From positions 248,001 to 312,000 of the forward strand of contig CAKSHM010000001.1 in the NCBI GenBank assembly GCA_934457415.1: a stretch of 64,000 bases of DNA, in the 5' to 3' direction. Position 1 is the stretch's first letter; every line of letters starts with the position of its first letter. Below the pieces are notes generated by a model that was not told the origin of the DNA, did not search any database, and saw only the letters and a list, made by a program, of their open reading frames with translations. Below are positions 51,037 through 60,698 of the stretch, piece by piece. The DNA is from an uncultured Eubacteriales bacterium (GTDB lineage: Bacteria; Bacillota; Clostridia; Oscillospirales; Acutalibacteraceae). The translations under genes were made by a program, and so were the position numbers.

Positions 51037-52365
51037 ATGATTTTTAAAAATAACATTGAGCATATTGAAAAATTTGATGTTGTTGTAGCGGGCGGAGGAG
51101 TAGCCGGCTTTGCCGCGGCAGTTGCCGCGGCAAGAAACGGCGCAAATACCGCATTGATAGAAGATCAGGGCGCACTCGGCGGAATTCTTACCCTCGGGTT
51201 AAATCCTGAAATAGGAATTTTTTTCGCTTATAAAAAACAGGCTGTTGCGGGAATAGGGTGGGAGCTTTGCAAACGGCTTGAAAAACAGGGCTTTGCCGAA
51301 ATTCCTGATTTCAGCGTTATAGATACGCGATCCGGCGGGTCAAAATCCAATGTTAAAGTCAACTCTTCTATGGCACAGGTGGAAATGAACAGAATGTGTA
51401 TTGAATCGGGGGTAAAGCTGTTTTTCCATACAAAGGTAATAGCCGCTGATTTGGAGGAAAACAGGATAGTCCGTCTAATAGCTGCTGAAAAATGCGGTCT
51501 TGCAGGTTTTGAGGCCGATGTTTTTATAGATTGTACCGGCGACGGTGACTTAGCAAAGGTCAGCGGTGCCGAAATGTATGTTTCGGATGTTTTACAGCCC
51601 GGAACTTACGGTTACACATTCAAATGCAACAATTTATCTGAGCTTAAAGACAGCGAGCTTCGCGCAGATTTTAACAAATGTAAGGAAAACGGCACGATAA
51701 AGCACGGAGATTATTGGCCTGAATTTCACGGAACAATCTTAGGCTTTTTAAGAGGAGGCGGTAACAACGCCAATCATATAAATATGGATTATTCTGACGC
51801 AAAGGGTCAGACAAAGGCGGAAATTGACGGCAGAGAATCGATGGCGCGCATGATGAATTTTGCGGAACAGCACGCTGATATAACTTTATATTCATCTGCC
51901 GCTTATACCGCACCGAGAGAAACAAAGCGAATAGTTTGCGACTATACAATTACAATTCCCGATTTCATGACGGGGAAAATATTTGAAGACTCTTTGGCTT
52001 ACGGATATTATAATATGGATCTACATACTTTGGCAAACACAGACGGAAATCGTCCTTTTGCATTGGATGAGAAATATGAAAAACTTCCCGACGGTGTTGT
52101 TCCGACAATTCCGTTAAAAGCTCAGACTGTCAAAGGAATTTATAATCTGCTTACCGCCGGACGCTGTATATCAGGCGTCAGAGAGGTTTTAGGCGCTTTA
52201 AGAGTAAAATGCCCTTGCATGAGCGGAGGAGAAGCGGTCGGAACCGTTGCGGCACTGACAGAAAACGGAAATGTAAGAGGCGTAGATATTGATAAGGTTA
52301 AAAACACCTTACGAAAAAACGGAGCAATAGTTCCCGACAGTTCGATTTTCAAACCGAAAGGATAA
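51037..52365 (+). CDS. FAD-dependent oxidoreductase (PF12831-type)
   Basis: This 442-residue flavoprotein has an N-terminal FAD-binding motif VAGGGVAGFAAAVAAA at residues 16-31, LIEDQGALGGIL, a C-terminal FAD contact LLTAGRCISGVREV and CPCMSGGEAVGTVAAL. Such enzymes recur in glycan utilisation loci of gut Firmicutes and Bacteroidetes, but their substrate is not known; oxidation of a sugar or sugar acid is a reasonable guess. There is no signal peptide, so it is cytoplasmic. GGGGGAC precedes the ATG, and the phosphorylase gene follows after 6 bases. Confidence 0.87.
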   Translation: MIFKNNIEHIEKFDVVVAGGGVAGFAAAVAAARNGANTALIEDQGALGGILTLGLNPEIGIFFAYKKQAVAGIGWELCKRLEKQGFAEIPDFSVIDTRSGGSKSNVKVNSSMAQVEMNRMCIESGVKLFFHTKVIAADLEENRIVRLIAAEKCGLAGFEADVFIDCTGDGDLAKVSGAEMYVSDVLQPGTYGYTFKCNNLSELKDSELRADFNKCKENGTIKHGDYWPEFHGTILGFLRGGGNNANHINMDYSDAKGQTKAEIDGRESMARMMNFAEQHADITLYSSAAYTAPRETKRIVCDYTITIPDFMTGKIFEDSLAYGYYNMDLHTLANTDGNRPFALDEKYEKLPDGVVPTIPLKAQTVKGIYNLLTAGRCISGVREVLGALRVKCPCMSGGEAVGTVAALTENGNVRGVDIDKVKNTLRKNGAIVPDSSIFKPKG

Positions 52366-52371
52366 AAGTTC

Positions 52372-55296
52372 ATGAAAAATCAGGTAATAAAAGCAGCTCT
52401 GTTTGATTTAGACGGTGTAGTCGTTTTCACCGATAAATATCACTATTTGGCATGGAAAAAATTAGCCGATGAAAACGGTTGGGATTTTGACGAACAGATA
52501 AATCAAAGGCTTAAAGGAATTCCCCGCTTAGCTTCATTGGAAGAAATATTAAAGCATAATAATACCGATTTACCGTATAAAGAAAAAGAACGGCTTGCAA
52601 ATATAAAAAATGATTATTATGTAAAAATGCTTGAAAATCTCGATGATAACGATATATTTACCGGCGCTCCCGAATTTATTAAATCTCTGCGGGAAAAGGG
52701 TATAAAAATCTCGCTTTGCTCGTCAAGCAAAAATGCCGAATTTGTTCTTGATAAGCTGGGATTGATGCCGCTTTTTGACGCCGTTATAACCGGAAAAGAC
52801 ATTGTAAATGCAAAACCCGATCCCGAGGTGTTTCTGAAAGGCGCAGAAAAATTAGGGGTTTCAAGATTTAATTGTGCCGTATTTGAGGATTCTAAGGTCG
52901 GAATACAGGCAGCAAGAAAAGCGGGTATGAAATCAATCGGTGTAAAAAATAAAGAAGAAACCTATGAGCTCTCACATCAATTTATTAACGCTTACTCTGA
53001 AATAGATATTGACACATTTATAGAAACTGGTAAAATAAATAAAATGCCGCTGTCCAAAACCGCACTGATAGAAAAAGGTTTTGACAGAAAAGAAATAAAT
53101 CATTTTGAAAGCCTTTTCGCTCTCGGAAACGGTTATCTGGGAATGAGAGGTACCTATGACGAACAGACCGACGGAGAGGTCGGCGGAATGTATATAAACG
53201 GGGTTTTTGCCACCGAACAGTATAAACATCTTGTGAAATTCAAAGGATATGCAAAACAAAATGAATTCACGGTTAATCTTTCCGATTGGAGGATTTTCAA
53301 TGTTTATGCGGACGGCGAGCAGGCATCATTATTAAGCGATAATATCTCCGATCATGAAAGGCGTCTTGAATTTTTAACGGGAAAACTAACAAGAAGCTTT
53401 GTATTTTCAACAAAATCCGGCAAACAGATTAAGGTGGAAAGCATAAGGCTTTTGAACCGCATGGAAGTGCATGGTGCCGAGATTTGCTATAAGGTATCGC
53501 CTATTAACTTTTCAGGTGAAATTCGGGTCGATTCTGTAATAATTAAAAATACAAAACTCAAAAACAAATTCAACACTGAAACGGTATGTGAATCTTTTAA
53601 GGATAATGTTTATACTATAAATCAAACTGTTTTGACAACGGGACAAAAAATAAGTATGTCGGTTGCACATTCGGTTGAGGGCAAAAGCTACACAGTTTCT
53701 GATAACAACACCGCGGAAAAATATACATTCAGTGTTGTTTTCAAACTTGACAAGGGAGAAAGCGCAGAGGTTATAAAATATGCTGCTTTTGCAGGAACTG
53801 TCGATGAAATTGAAAAGCTTGGTTCATTTACCGAAAATCTTGCAAAGAAAAACCGCGAAAAAGGCTTAGAATTCTTTATAAAAGAGCAGGCAGAGTTCTG
53901 GGAAAATCACTTTAAAAAAGCCGATATAAAAATAGAAGGAAATCCCTCTGATCAACAGGCGGTCAGATACAGCCTTTTCCAATTAAAGCAACAGCTTGCA
54001 ACCATAAACAGCTGTTCGATCGGAGCAACCGGTCTTACAGGTCCTGGGTACAGCGGACAGGTATTTTGGGACACTGAAATGTATTTAATGCCTTATTATA
54101 ATTTTACCGATCCGTATTCTCAAAAGGAACTTTTGATGTACCGATACAGAATTCTTGACAAAGCAAGAGAAAGAGCAAAGGAATTTGATCTGCACGGCGC
54201 AATGTATGCTTGGTGCAGTATCGACGGCGAAGAAACAAGCGTTGTATACGAAGCTTCAACCGCCGAATATCATCTTAACAGCGATATTGCCTATTCGGTA
54301 TGGAGATATGTCGACTCAACCGGCGATATGGATTTTCTTTATAATTTCGGAGCCGAAATAGTGCTTGAAACCGCACTTTTTATGTCATTAAGAGGAAAAT
54401 TTATTGAGGCAAGGAAAGGAAAATTCTGTATTAACGCAGTTTGCGGTCCTGATGAATATGCGTGCGGAGTAAACAACAATTTTTATACAAATCTTACTGT
54501 CAAAAGACATTTTGAGTATGCCTTGGAAATTCTTGAAAATATGAGAAATAATGTTCCCGAACGCTTAACCGCACTTATGGAAAAAATCGGGTTTACTTCA
54601 GATGATGAAAAAAGAATAAAAAAAGCGGCTCAAAATATGTATCTGCCTTATAACGAGGAATATAAGATATATATGCAGGATGACTCATTTCTTTACGAAG
54701 ACCCTGTAGATATGTCAAAAATACCGATGAATGTGGATCTCAGAGGTCTTTATCATCCATTAGACCTTTGGCGCTTACAGGTATCTAAACAGGCAGATGT
54801 GTGCCTTGCGACCTTTTTGCACGGCGATTTTTTCTCAAAGGAGCAAAAGGAGCGCTGTTATGATTATTACGAAAAGCGCTGCAATCACGGTTCTTCTCTT
54901 TCACCGGCTATTTATTCAATTTCTGCTGCGGAGCTTGACAGACCCGAGGCATATGAGTTTTTCCGCTATACGGCTTATATGGACCTTTATGACTTTAAAA
55001 ACAACACCTCAAACGGTATACATATTGCCTGTAACGGCGGTGTATGGATGTCGGTGATAAACGGGTTTCTTGGCATGAGGCACTATAAGGATGGCTTGCA
55101 TTTTGAGCCTAAAATACCTGCGGCTTGGGACAAATATTCTACTGATATAACCTATAAAAATGCTTTGATCTTCATTGAGGTATCACATTACAAAACTGTT
55201 TTTACATTGAAATCAGGCGATAATATCAGACTTGATATTTCAGGAAAAACCGTTGAGCTTACAATGGAAAACAACAGGTTTATCTTTAAGAGTTAA
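52372..55296 (+). CDS. Fused beta-phosphoglucomutase and GH65 disaccharide phosphorylase
   Basis: This is a 974-residue bifunctional enzyme. Residues 1-215 are a HAD-type beta-phosphoglucomutase: nucleophile and acid Asp in LFDLDGVVV, LCSSSKNAEF, the Lys in GKDIVNAKPDPEVF, and FEDSKVGIQAA. From about residue 225 a GH65 phosphorylase follows: GNGYLGMRGTYDEQ, GQVFWDTEMYLMPYY, the catalytic-acid region VCGPDEYACGVNNN, and HGSSLSPAIYS. GH65 enzymes split alpha-linked glucobiosides with phosphate to give beta-glucose-1-phosphate, which the mutase domain converts to glucose-6-phosphate. Bond specificity (maltose, kojibiose, nigerose, trehalose) cannot be told. It is cytoplasmic. Confidence 0.93.
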   Translation: MKNQVIKAALFDLDGVVVFTDKYHYLAWKKLADENGWDFDEQINQRLKGIPRLASLEEILKHNNTDLPYKEKERLANIKNDYYVKMLENLDDNDIFTGAPEFIKSLREKGIKISLCSSSKNAEFVLDKLGLMPLFDAVITGKDIVNAKPDPEVFLKGAEKLGVSRFNCAVFEDSKVGIQAARKAGMKSIGVKNKEETYELSHQFINAYSEIDIDTFIETGKINKMPLSKTALIEKGFDRKEINHFESLFALGNGYLGMRGTYDEQTDGEVGGMYINGVFATEQYKHLVKFKGYAKQNEFTVNLSDWRIFNVYADGEQASLLSDNISDHERRLEFLTGKLTRSFVFSTKSGKQIKVESIRLLNRMEVHGAEICYKVSPINFSGEIRVDSVIIKNTKLKNKFNTETVCESFKDNVYTINQTVLTTGQKISMSVAHSVEGKSYTVSDNNTAEKYTFSVVFKLDKGESAEVIKYAAFAGTVDEIEKLGSFTENLAKKNREKGLEFFIKEQAEFWENHFKKADIKIEGNPSDQQAVRYSLFQLKQQLATINSCSIGATGLTGPGYSGQVFWDTEMYLMPYYNFTDPYSQKELLMYRYRILDKARERAKEFDLHGAMYAWCSIDGEETSVVYEASTAEYHLNSDIAYSVWRYVDSTGDMDFLYNFGAEIVLETALFMSLRGKFIEARKGKFCINAVCGPDEYACGVNNNFYTNLTVKRHFEYALEILENMRNNVPERLTALMEKIGFTSDDEKRIKKAAQNMYLPYNEEYKIYMQDDSFLYEDPVDMSKIPMNVDLRGLYHPLDLWRLQVSKQADVCLATFLHGDFFSKEQKERCYDYYEKRCNHGSSLSPAIYSISAAELDRPEAYEFFRYTAYMDLYDFKNNTSNGIHIACNGGVWMSVINGFLGMRHYKDGLHFEPKIPAAWDKYSTDITYKNALIFIEVSHYKTVFTLKSGDNIRLDISGKTVELTMENNRFIFKS

Positions 55297-55368
55297 ATTA
55301 AAGAAAGTATAAAATATTTAAATTCAGGTGTTTCCTGATGTAATTAAAAAATCAAATGGGTGATTCAG

Positions 55369-56367
55369 ATGTCAGAAAAATTTAAAAATACACGTGATAT
55401 TTTGCATCGTAATCCGGAAAATCCTATTATTACCGTTGAGGATTTTCCTATCTCGTCAAATGCAGTTTTTAATTGCGGACAGACAATGTACAACGGACAA
55501 ACTGTTTTACTTATAGCAGCCTTTTATAAGGAAAGAAATTCAAACGGAAGTCTTACGGGAATTCATGTTGCGAGAAGTGATGACGGAATTCATTTTGAAA
55601 TTGAAAAAGAACCTTTTTGCGATAAAAGAAATTGGGCGGGAGACAGCTCGTTAAATGTCGATTGCTGGGTAATAGATCCCAGAATAACAAAAATCGGGGA
55701 TACTTATTATATTGTAAGACCTGCTCAGGTCCCGGATGTCGGACCGGCTGCAATTTTGGAAAAAACAAAGGATTTTAAAACATGTGAGTTTGTTGAGTGC
55801 ATTGCCTTACCTTCAAACAGAGTACCGTGCCTGTTCCCAGAAAAGATAGGTGATTACTATGTTAGGCTTGACAGGCCGTATAATATACACGAAAAGGAAG
55901 ACCCTAAGTATATTCCGGACACCGATTTGTTAAAAGCTGGTATATGGATTTCATATTCGCCCGATCTGATTTTTTGGGGAATGCACAGGCCTTTGATTTA
56001 TCCCGATTCGATTTCTGATTATGCAAATTGGAAAATGGGACCAACACCGCCTATAAAAACAAAGGACGGATGGCTTGAAATAATCCATGGTGTTATTAAA
56101 GAAAAAGGTGAATTTTGTTATTCCATCGGAGCTATGCTTCTTGATTTGAATGACCCCAAAAAAATTATCGGAGTTTTAAAGGATTGTATTTTAACACCAA
56201 CCGAACCTTATGAAAAGGACGGCAGGGTGAAAAATGTGGTTTTTCCTTGCGGTGCAATAGCGGATGAGGAAAACGATAAAATCAGAATTTACTACGGTGC
56301 CTGCGACGAATGTATAGGCTTGGCGGAAGGCACTCTCAGTGAGCTTTTAGACGAATTAAAAAAATAG
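55369..56367 (+). CDS. GH130-type glycoside phosphorylase
   Basis: This 332-residue five-bladed propeller enzyme of the GH130 family splits beta-mannosides with phosphate (giving mannose-1-phosphate) or in some branches hydrolyses them. Family marks are NPENPIIT at the start, ARSDDGIHF, the DPRITKIGDTYYI motif with the catalytic-site Asp, WGMHRPL and FPCGAIADEENDKIRIYYGACDECIGLA near the end. I chose the ATG at 55369, after GGGTGA; an in-frame GTG at 55360 is also possible. It is 72 bases after the GH65 fusion. Its presence suggests a mannose-containing glycan, together with the ManA gene downstream. Confidence 0.88.
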   Translation: MSEKFKNTRDILHRNPENPIITVEDFPISSNAVFNCGQTMYNGQTVLLIAAFYKERNSNGSLTGIHVARSDDGIHFEIEKEPFCDKRNWAGDSSLNVDCWVIDPRITKIGDTYYIVRPAQVPDVGPAAILEKTKDFKTCEFVECIALPSNRVPCLFPEKIGDYYVRLDRPYNIHEKEDPKYIPDTDLLKAGIWISYSPDLIFWGMHRPLIYPDSISDYANWKMGPTPPIKTKDGWLEIIHGVIKEKGEFCYSIGAMLLDLNDPKKIIGVLKDCILTPTEPYEKDGRVKNVVFPCGAIADEENDKIRIYYGACDECIGLAEGTLSELLDELKK

Positions 56368-56385
56368 ATTTCAAGGAGAATGGCA

Positions 56386-58707
56386 ATGAGGGAAATTATT
56401 TCACTTAACGGGAGATGGAACTTTTTCAAGGGCGATATTGAAATACCTCGCCCCGTAGATAAAGGAGCAACCCTTATACAATGTAAAAATGAGAGAAAGC
56501 ACATAGGTCCTGCCGCTTACTACTATTTTGACAAACCCGACTGCTACTATGCCGAGAGAGAAATGCATAATGAAGGCTGGCGTTTTGTCACAATTCCTCA
56601 TGACTATATACTTCTTCAGGATAATGATAAAGCTCAGAATAACGCACACGGTTATCTAAAGTATGAAAATGCTTGGTACAGAAAAGAGTTTTCACTTGAT
56701 AAGGAAAAATATGAGGGAAAGCGAATTTTCATTCAGTTTGACGGTGTTGCTACACACTGTGAGATATATCTTAACGGAAGTTTGATGAAACGAAATTTTT
56801 CTGCTTATAACGGCTTTGAAATAGATATTACCAATAATGTTTATTTTGACAGGCACAATATTATTGCAGTTTATGTAAATACCGAAGAATTTGAGGGATG
56901 GTGGTATCAAGGCGGCGGAATATACAGAGATGTAAGACTTGTGATTACAGATCCCGTTTACATCGCAAGATACGGTGTTTATGCACCGTATGAAAAATTG
57001 ACTGATAATAATTGGAAAATAAACTTTCATACAACTGTTTGCAATAAACAGTATGTTTCCGCTGAAATCACCGTTGTAAACTATTTGATTGACAGTAACG
57101 GCGGAGCTGTTGCTGCTGCCGAAACAACAGCAAGGATCGATGAGTTTTCCGAGAAATGTGTTGAGTCAGAGGCTTTGATAAGCAATCCTAAGCTTTGGAA
57201 TATTGATACTCCTAATTTATATACAGTCAAAACCGTTATTTTGAAAGACGGTGAACCAATAGATGAAAATAATATAAAAATCGGTTTTAGAACGTATGAA
57301 ATATCAGCCGAAAAAGGATTATTGATTAACGGAGTAAAAACAATAATTAAAGGCGTCAATGCCCATCAGGATTACGGTATGACCGGTATTGCCGTTCCGA
57401 AAAATATAAACAGATATAAAATCGATTTGCTTAAGGAAATGGGTGCAAACGGTTACCGAACGAGCCATTATGAACAAACTGCCGATATACTTGATGCTTT
57501 GGACGAAAAAGGTTTTATAGTTATTGATGAAACAAGGTGGTTTGAAACTACCGCTGAATCATTTGAATATCTAAAAGATCTTATAATGCGCGACAGAAAC
57601 CGTCCGTCTGTATTTTTCTGGTCAACCGGTAATGAAGAACGAACCCATATAACCGATGTAGGCAAAAAAGTTCATCGAGAAATGGTTGAATTCATAAGAA
57701 AATTGGATAATACACGGTTAATTACTACCTGCGAGGACAAGATACCAACAGAATCAAAGGTTTTTGCGGACTGTGATGTAATTGCGCTTAATTACAACCT
57801 TGAAAGCTACGACGCGGTACACTCCGCTTATCCCGATAAGGCAATAATGGCTTCGGAATGCTGTGCAACAGGTACTTCAAGAGACTGGTTTTTTCCGACA
57901 TCTCAAGGTCTGATTAAAGAAAAAGATGTTGAAACAAACAGTTGGTATCAGGCAAGGGAAAAGACATGGAAGCATTTAATGGAGAGGTCTTATGTTATCG
58001 GCGGTTATCAGTGGGTCGGTTTCGATCATCGCGGCGAATCGGAATGGCCGCGGATTTCTTCGGCATCCGGAGCATTTGATTTGTTTTTACAAAAGAAAAG
58101 CGCTTTTTATCAGAACAAATCTCATTGGACTGACGAGCCTATCATTCATATTGTTCCTCATTGGAATTTCACAGGTCTTGAAGGAACGCCGATTGATATT
58201 GATATTTATACAAATTGCGATGAAACTGAGCTTTTTTTAAACGGAAAATCGTTTGGCAAACAAAGCATCGAGAAATACTGTCATGGGCATTATACTGTTG
58301 ATTATGTTCCGGGAGAATTAAAGGCGGCAGGGTTTAAAAACGGCAAAAAAGTGTGCGAAGATTTACGCTTAACATCCGGTAAAGCATGTAAACTGCAATT
58401 AAAGCTTGAAAACAGCTTTGAGATTAACGGTGTTGATTTGGCGCTTTTTACATGTTATTGTTTAGATGAAAACGGTATTGTTGTTCCCGATGCTGCCGAA
58501 TATGTTTATTTTACTACTGATGAAAATGCTGAAATAATCGGTACAGGCTCCGACGAACGAGACTGTAAATGCGTTTCTGATTCTGAAAGACAAATGTTTG
58601 CAGGCAAAATTTCTGTTGCGGTAAAGCCTAAATTCGGAGCCGAATCATTCAGCGTTTATGCCGGAAGCAACGCTTGCGGTTATGCTGTTTTTACATTTAA
58701 AAAATAA
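56386..58707 (+). CDS. Family 2 glycoside hydrolase (beta-galactosidase/mannosidase type)
   Basis: This 773-residue enzyme has GH2 order: sugar-binding jelly-roll (about 1-185, with YENAWYRKEFSL and HCEIYLNGSLM), Ig-like domain (about 190-290), TIM barrel (about 300-590) and C-terminal beta domains. The acid/base is E417 in FFWSTGNEE and the nucleophile is E491 in IMASECCATG. MINGVK-type loops and GANGYRTSHYE are present. I prefer the second ATG (56386), 7 bases after AAGGAG. There is no signal peptide, so it acts on imported oligosaccharides. Galactosidase, mannosidase or glucuronidase specificity is open. Confidence 0.9.
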   Translation: MREIISLNGRWNFFKGDIEIPRPVDKGATLIQCKNERKHIGPAAYYYFDKPDCYYAEREMHNEGWRFVTIPHDYILLQDNDKAQNNAHGYLKYENAWYRKEFSLDKEKYEGKRIFIQFDGVATHCEIYLNGSLMKRNFSAYNGFEIDITNNVYFDRHNIIAVYVNTEEFEGWWYQGGGIYRDVRLVITDPVYIARYGVYAPYEKLTDNNWKINFHTTVCNKQYVSAEITVVNYLIDSNGGAVAAAETTARIDEFSEKCVESEALISNPKLWNIDTPNLYTVKTVILKDGEPIDENNIKIGFRTYEISAEKGLLINGVKTIIKGVNAHQDYGMTGIAVPKNINRYKIDLLKEMGANGYRTSHYEQTADILDALDEKGFIVIDETRWFETTAESFEYLKDLIMRDRNRPSVFFWSTGNEERTHITDVGKKVHREMVEFIRKLDNTRLITTCEDKIPTESKVFADCDVIALNYNLESYDAVHSAYPDKAIMASECCATGTSRDWFFPTSQGLIKEKDVETNSWYQAREKTWKHLMERSYVIGGYQWVGFDHRGESEWPRISSASGAFDLFLQKKSAFYQNKSHWTDEPIIHIVPHWNFTGLEGTPIDIDIYTNCDETELFLNGKSFGKQSIEKYCHGHYTVDYVPGELKAAGFKNGKKVCEDLRLTSGKACKLQLKLENSFEINGVDLALFTCYCLDENGIVVPDAAEYVYFTTDENAEIIGTGSDERDCKCVSDSERQMFAGKISVAVKPKFGAESFSVYAGSNACGYAVFTFKK

Positions 58708-58734
58708 AGTGAAATATAAAGGTGGAAGTTTTAA

Positions 58735-59601
58735 ATGAAAGCTTTTGACCAAAGCAGTACGGTTGTTCACGGCTTGCCTGTCCCGATAGAGGCAGATTAC
58801 AGAAAGCACAAAAATGTCGGTTTTTCTGGACTTTATCACTATCATGACTATTATGAGTTGATTTATTGTATCAGCGGAGAGTTTAAAGTTCTTACGTATG
58901 AAAAATCTTACTGTCTGAAAACCGGAGATATGATTTTCGTCAACACTAATATGCCTCACGGTATTGATTTTTTAACACCTAATTCAGAACAATATTTTAT
59001 AAAGTTTTCTCAGTCGGTCTTATTTCCGTACGGAGATAATTCTGTCTGTCGTGCTCACTTTTTGGCTTTGCTTGCCACATTTAAGGATTTGGAATATATT
59101 TCTTCCGAGCAACTTAACGGAATAGATATCGGAACGATTTTTAAAAAGACGGTTGCAAATTTCAAAAGCGAGGAATTCGGTTATGAATTTCTTATGCGAG
59201 CGGGAGTTCTTGAAATAATGACCTATGTTTTCAGAATTTGCGGCAATGATTGCAACAGTGCATTGATTTATACTGATTCTGAATTTCCTACAAAAGAAGT
59301 GGAGCAGTATATCAACGAAAATTTTCAAACCCTGACTCTGACAGAAATTGCAAAGCATTTCTCATTCAGCTACAGTTATTTTTCTAAAAAGTTTTTGGCT
59401 GCTTTCGGTGTTCCTTTTAAAAACTATCTCACAAGAATCAGAGTCAATGAATCCATGAGACTTCTCAGCGAATCAAAGCTGAGTATTGCTGAAATTGCTG
59501 TTACAGTAGGTTTTTCTTCCAGCAGTCATTATATTGAATCATTCAGAAAGCAAAAGGCAATGACGCCTGCCAAGTTCAGGCATAATACCAAACAGAGTTA
59601 G
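58735..59601 (+). CDS. AraC-family transcriptional regulator
   Basis: This 288-residue regulator has an N-terminal cupin sensor domain (about 20-110, with YHYHDYYELIYCISGEF and DMIFVNTNMPHGI). The C-terminal pair of helix-turn-helix motifs (about 185-285) has LTEIAKHFSFSYSYFSKKF and the conserved IAEIAVTVGFSSSSHYIESF. It would bind a sugar and activate the locus. AAGGTGGAAG precedes the ATG. It lies 27 bases after the GH2 gene, so it is in the operon it probably controls. Confidence 0.92.
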   Translation: MKAFDQSSTVVHGLPVPIEADYRKHKNVGFSGLYHYHDYYELIYCISGEFKVLTYEKSYCLKTGDMIFVNTNMPHGIDFLTPNSEQYFIKFSQSVLFPYGDNSVCRAHFLALLATFKDLEYISSEQLNGIDIGTIFKKTVANFKSEEFGYEFLMRAGVLEIMTYVFRICGNDCNSALIYTDSEFPTKEVEQYINENFQTLTLTEIAKHFSFSYSYFSKKFLAAFGVPFKNYLTRIRVNESMRLLSESKLSIAEIAVTVGFSSSSHYIESFRKQKAMTPAKFRHNTKQS

Positions 59602-59647
59602 GTTGAAAACAGAAAAATCACAAAGATAAGGTGAAAAATATATAAAT

Positions 59648-60025
59648 GGAAAGTCGGTCGCTTTTTACGGTTCTTCTATTACCCACGGAGCTTGGGTGAC
59701 TAGACCGGGTTCCGCATATATACCGTATATTATTATAACAAGACCGGATTATTGGACTGAACCCGGAAATAATGAAAAACGCAATAAAATTATCTATGAT
59801 ACATATAAGTATGCTGAGAGAAACGGTGACAGCAGGGTGTATTTTATTGACGGTAAGACATTGTTCGGCGGCGAATATTACCGTAACTGCACTAAGGATG
59901 GTTGCCATCCAAACGATTTGGGAGCTTACCGTATGGCACAAAAAATAGGACCTGTGGTGGCAAAATCTATCGGCATCGAAAAGAAATTATTGCATGATTG
60001 CCAATATAAGGAGTATTTTAAATGA
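59648..60025 (+). pseudogene. Broken SGNH/GDSL hydrolase (N-terminus lost, internal deletion)
   Basis: The frame opens with GKSVAFYGSSITHGAWVTRPG, carrying the SGNH block I GSSITHG. It jumps within about ten residues to IIITRPDYWTEPGNN, a segment that in intact relatives lies some 80 residues later. It ends with the normal YFIDGKTLFGGE and the active-site GCHPNDLG. No start codon precedes block I in frame; the nearby ATG (59646), which has an AAGGTG site, is in another frame that stops after 17 codons. So the gene has lost its N-terminal domain and the middle of the catalytic domain. A GTG at 59696 could give a 109-residue remnant. It lies directly before an intact SGNH gene. Confidence 0.8.
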
Positions 60026-60681
60026 GAGATCTTCAGGAAAATGTTATTTCATCCGTAAATCAGAACGATAAGCATTTCTATACTTACGGCAAAGGAAAAT
60101 TTAAAGTTATGTTTGTCGGAAACTCAATTACCAAACATCGTCCCGTATCAGAAAATTGGAACAGAGACTGCGGAATGTGGGCTTCATCACCGGAAAAGGA
60201 TTATGTTCATCAATTGATTAAAACAATGGAAAGGGAATTAAGTCGTAAAATATCTTACAGTATTGTAACCGCAGCGGATTTTGAACGGCAGTTTGATACG
60301 GTATCTATCGATAGCCTGTATAATGAAGCCAAAAACTATAATCCTGATATTATGATTATGTTTTTCGGCGCAAACGTGCCGAAAGAATATGACGCTTTAC
60401 CTGATTGTGAATTCGGTAGAGCTTATGAAAAACTGCGGAATTATTTAACCGGAGATAATACTCTTGTTTTCCATTCTCAGGGCTTTTATATAAGACCCGT
60501 GCTTGATGAAGAAAAAGAATCGGTTGCGAAAAAATACGGCGACACTTTTATAAATATCGAAAATATCCGCAATCGTGAAGAAACGCACGGACTTGCCAAT
60601 CACCCAAACGATACCGGTATGAAAGAGATAGCAGATACTTTTTGGCAGGCAATTAAACCGAAGATTAAAACAACCGTATGA
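60022..60681 (+). CDS. SGNH/GDSL-type hydrolase
   Basis: This 219-residue putative carbohydrate esterase has block I as MFVGNSITKHRP (nucleophile Ser), a block III-like MIMFFGANVPKEYD, and block V as NHPNDTGMKEIAD (catalytic His with a variant Asp spacing). There is no signal peptide, so it would remove acyl groups from imported sugars. AAGGAG precedes the ATG, which overlaps the stop of the broken SGNH gene. The last third contains a 112-base stretch found exactly again at 63747. Full activity is likely but not certain, as block II is not obvious. Confidence 0.82.
   Translation: MRDLQENVISSVNQNDKHFYTYGKGKFKVMFVGNSITKHRPVSENWNRDCGMWASSPEKDYVHQLIKTMERELSRKISYSIVTAADFERQFDTVSIDSLYNEAKNYNPDIMIMFFGANVPKEYDALPDCEFGRAYEKLRNYLTGDNTLVFHSQGFYIRPVLDEEKESVAKKYGDTFINIENIRNREETHGLANHPNDTGMKEIADTFWQAIKPKIKTTV
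60546..60657 (+). repeat. 112-bp exact direct repeat, copy 1
   Basis: This part of the SGNH gene (encoding FINIENIRNREETHG and the active-site His segment) is identical base for base to 63747-63858, 3201 bases downstream. Sequence on both sides is only partly alike. Confidence 0.95.
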
Positions 60682-60698
60682 GATGAGGAATAAAAAGT

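Noticed and set aside
55324..55338. TCAGG-TGTTT-CCTGA mini-hairpin between the GH65 and GH130 genes
   Set aside because: Five base pairs with no T-run is too weak to call a terminator or attenuator.
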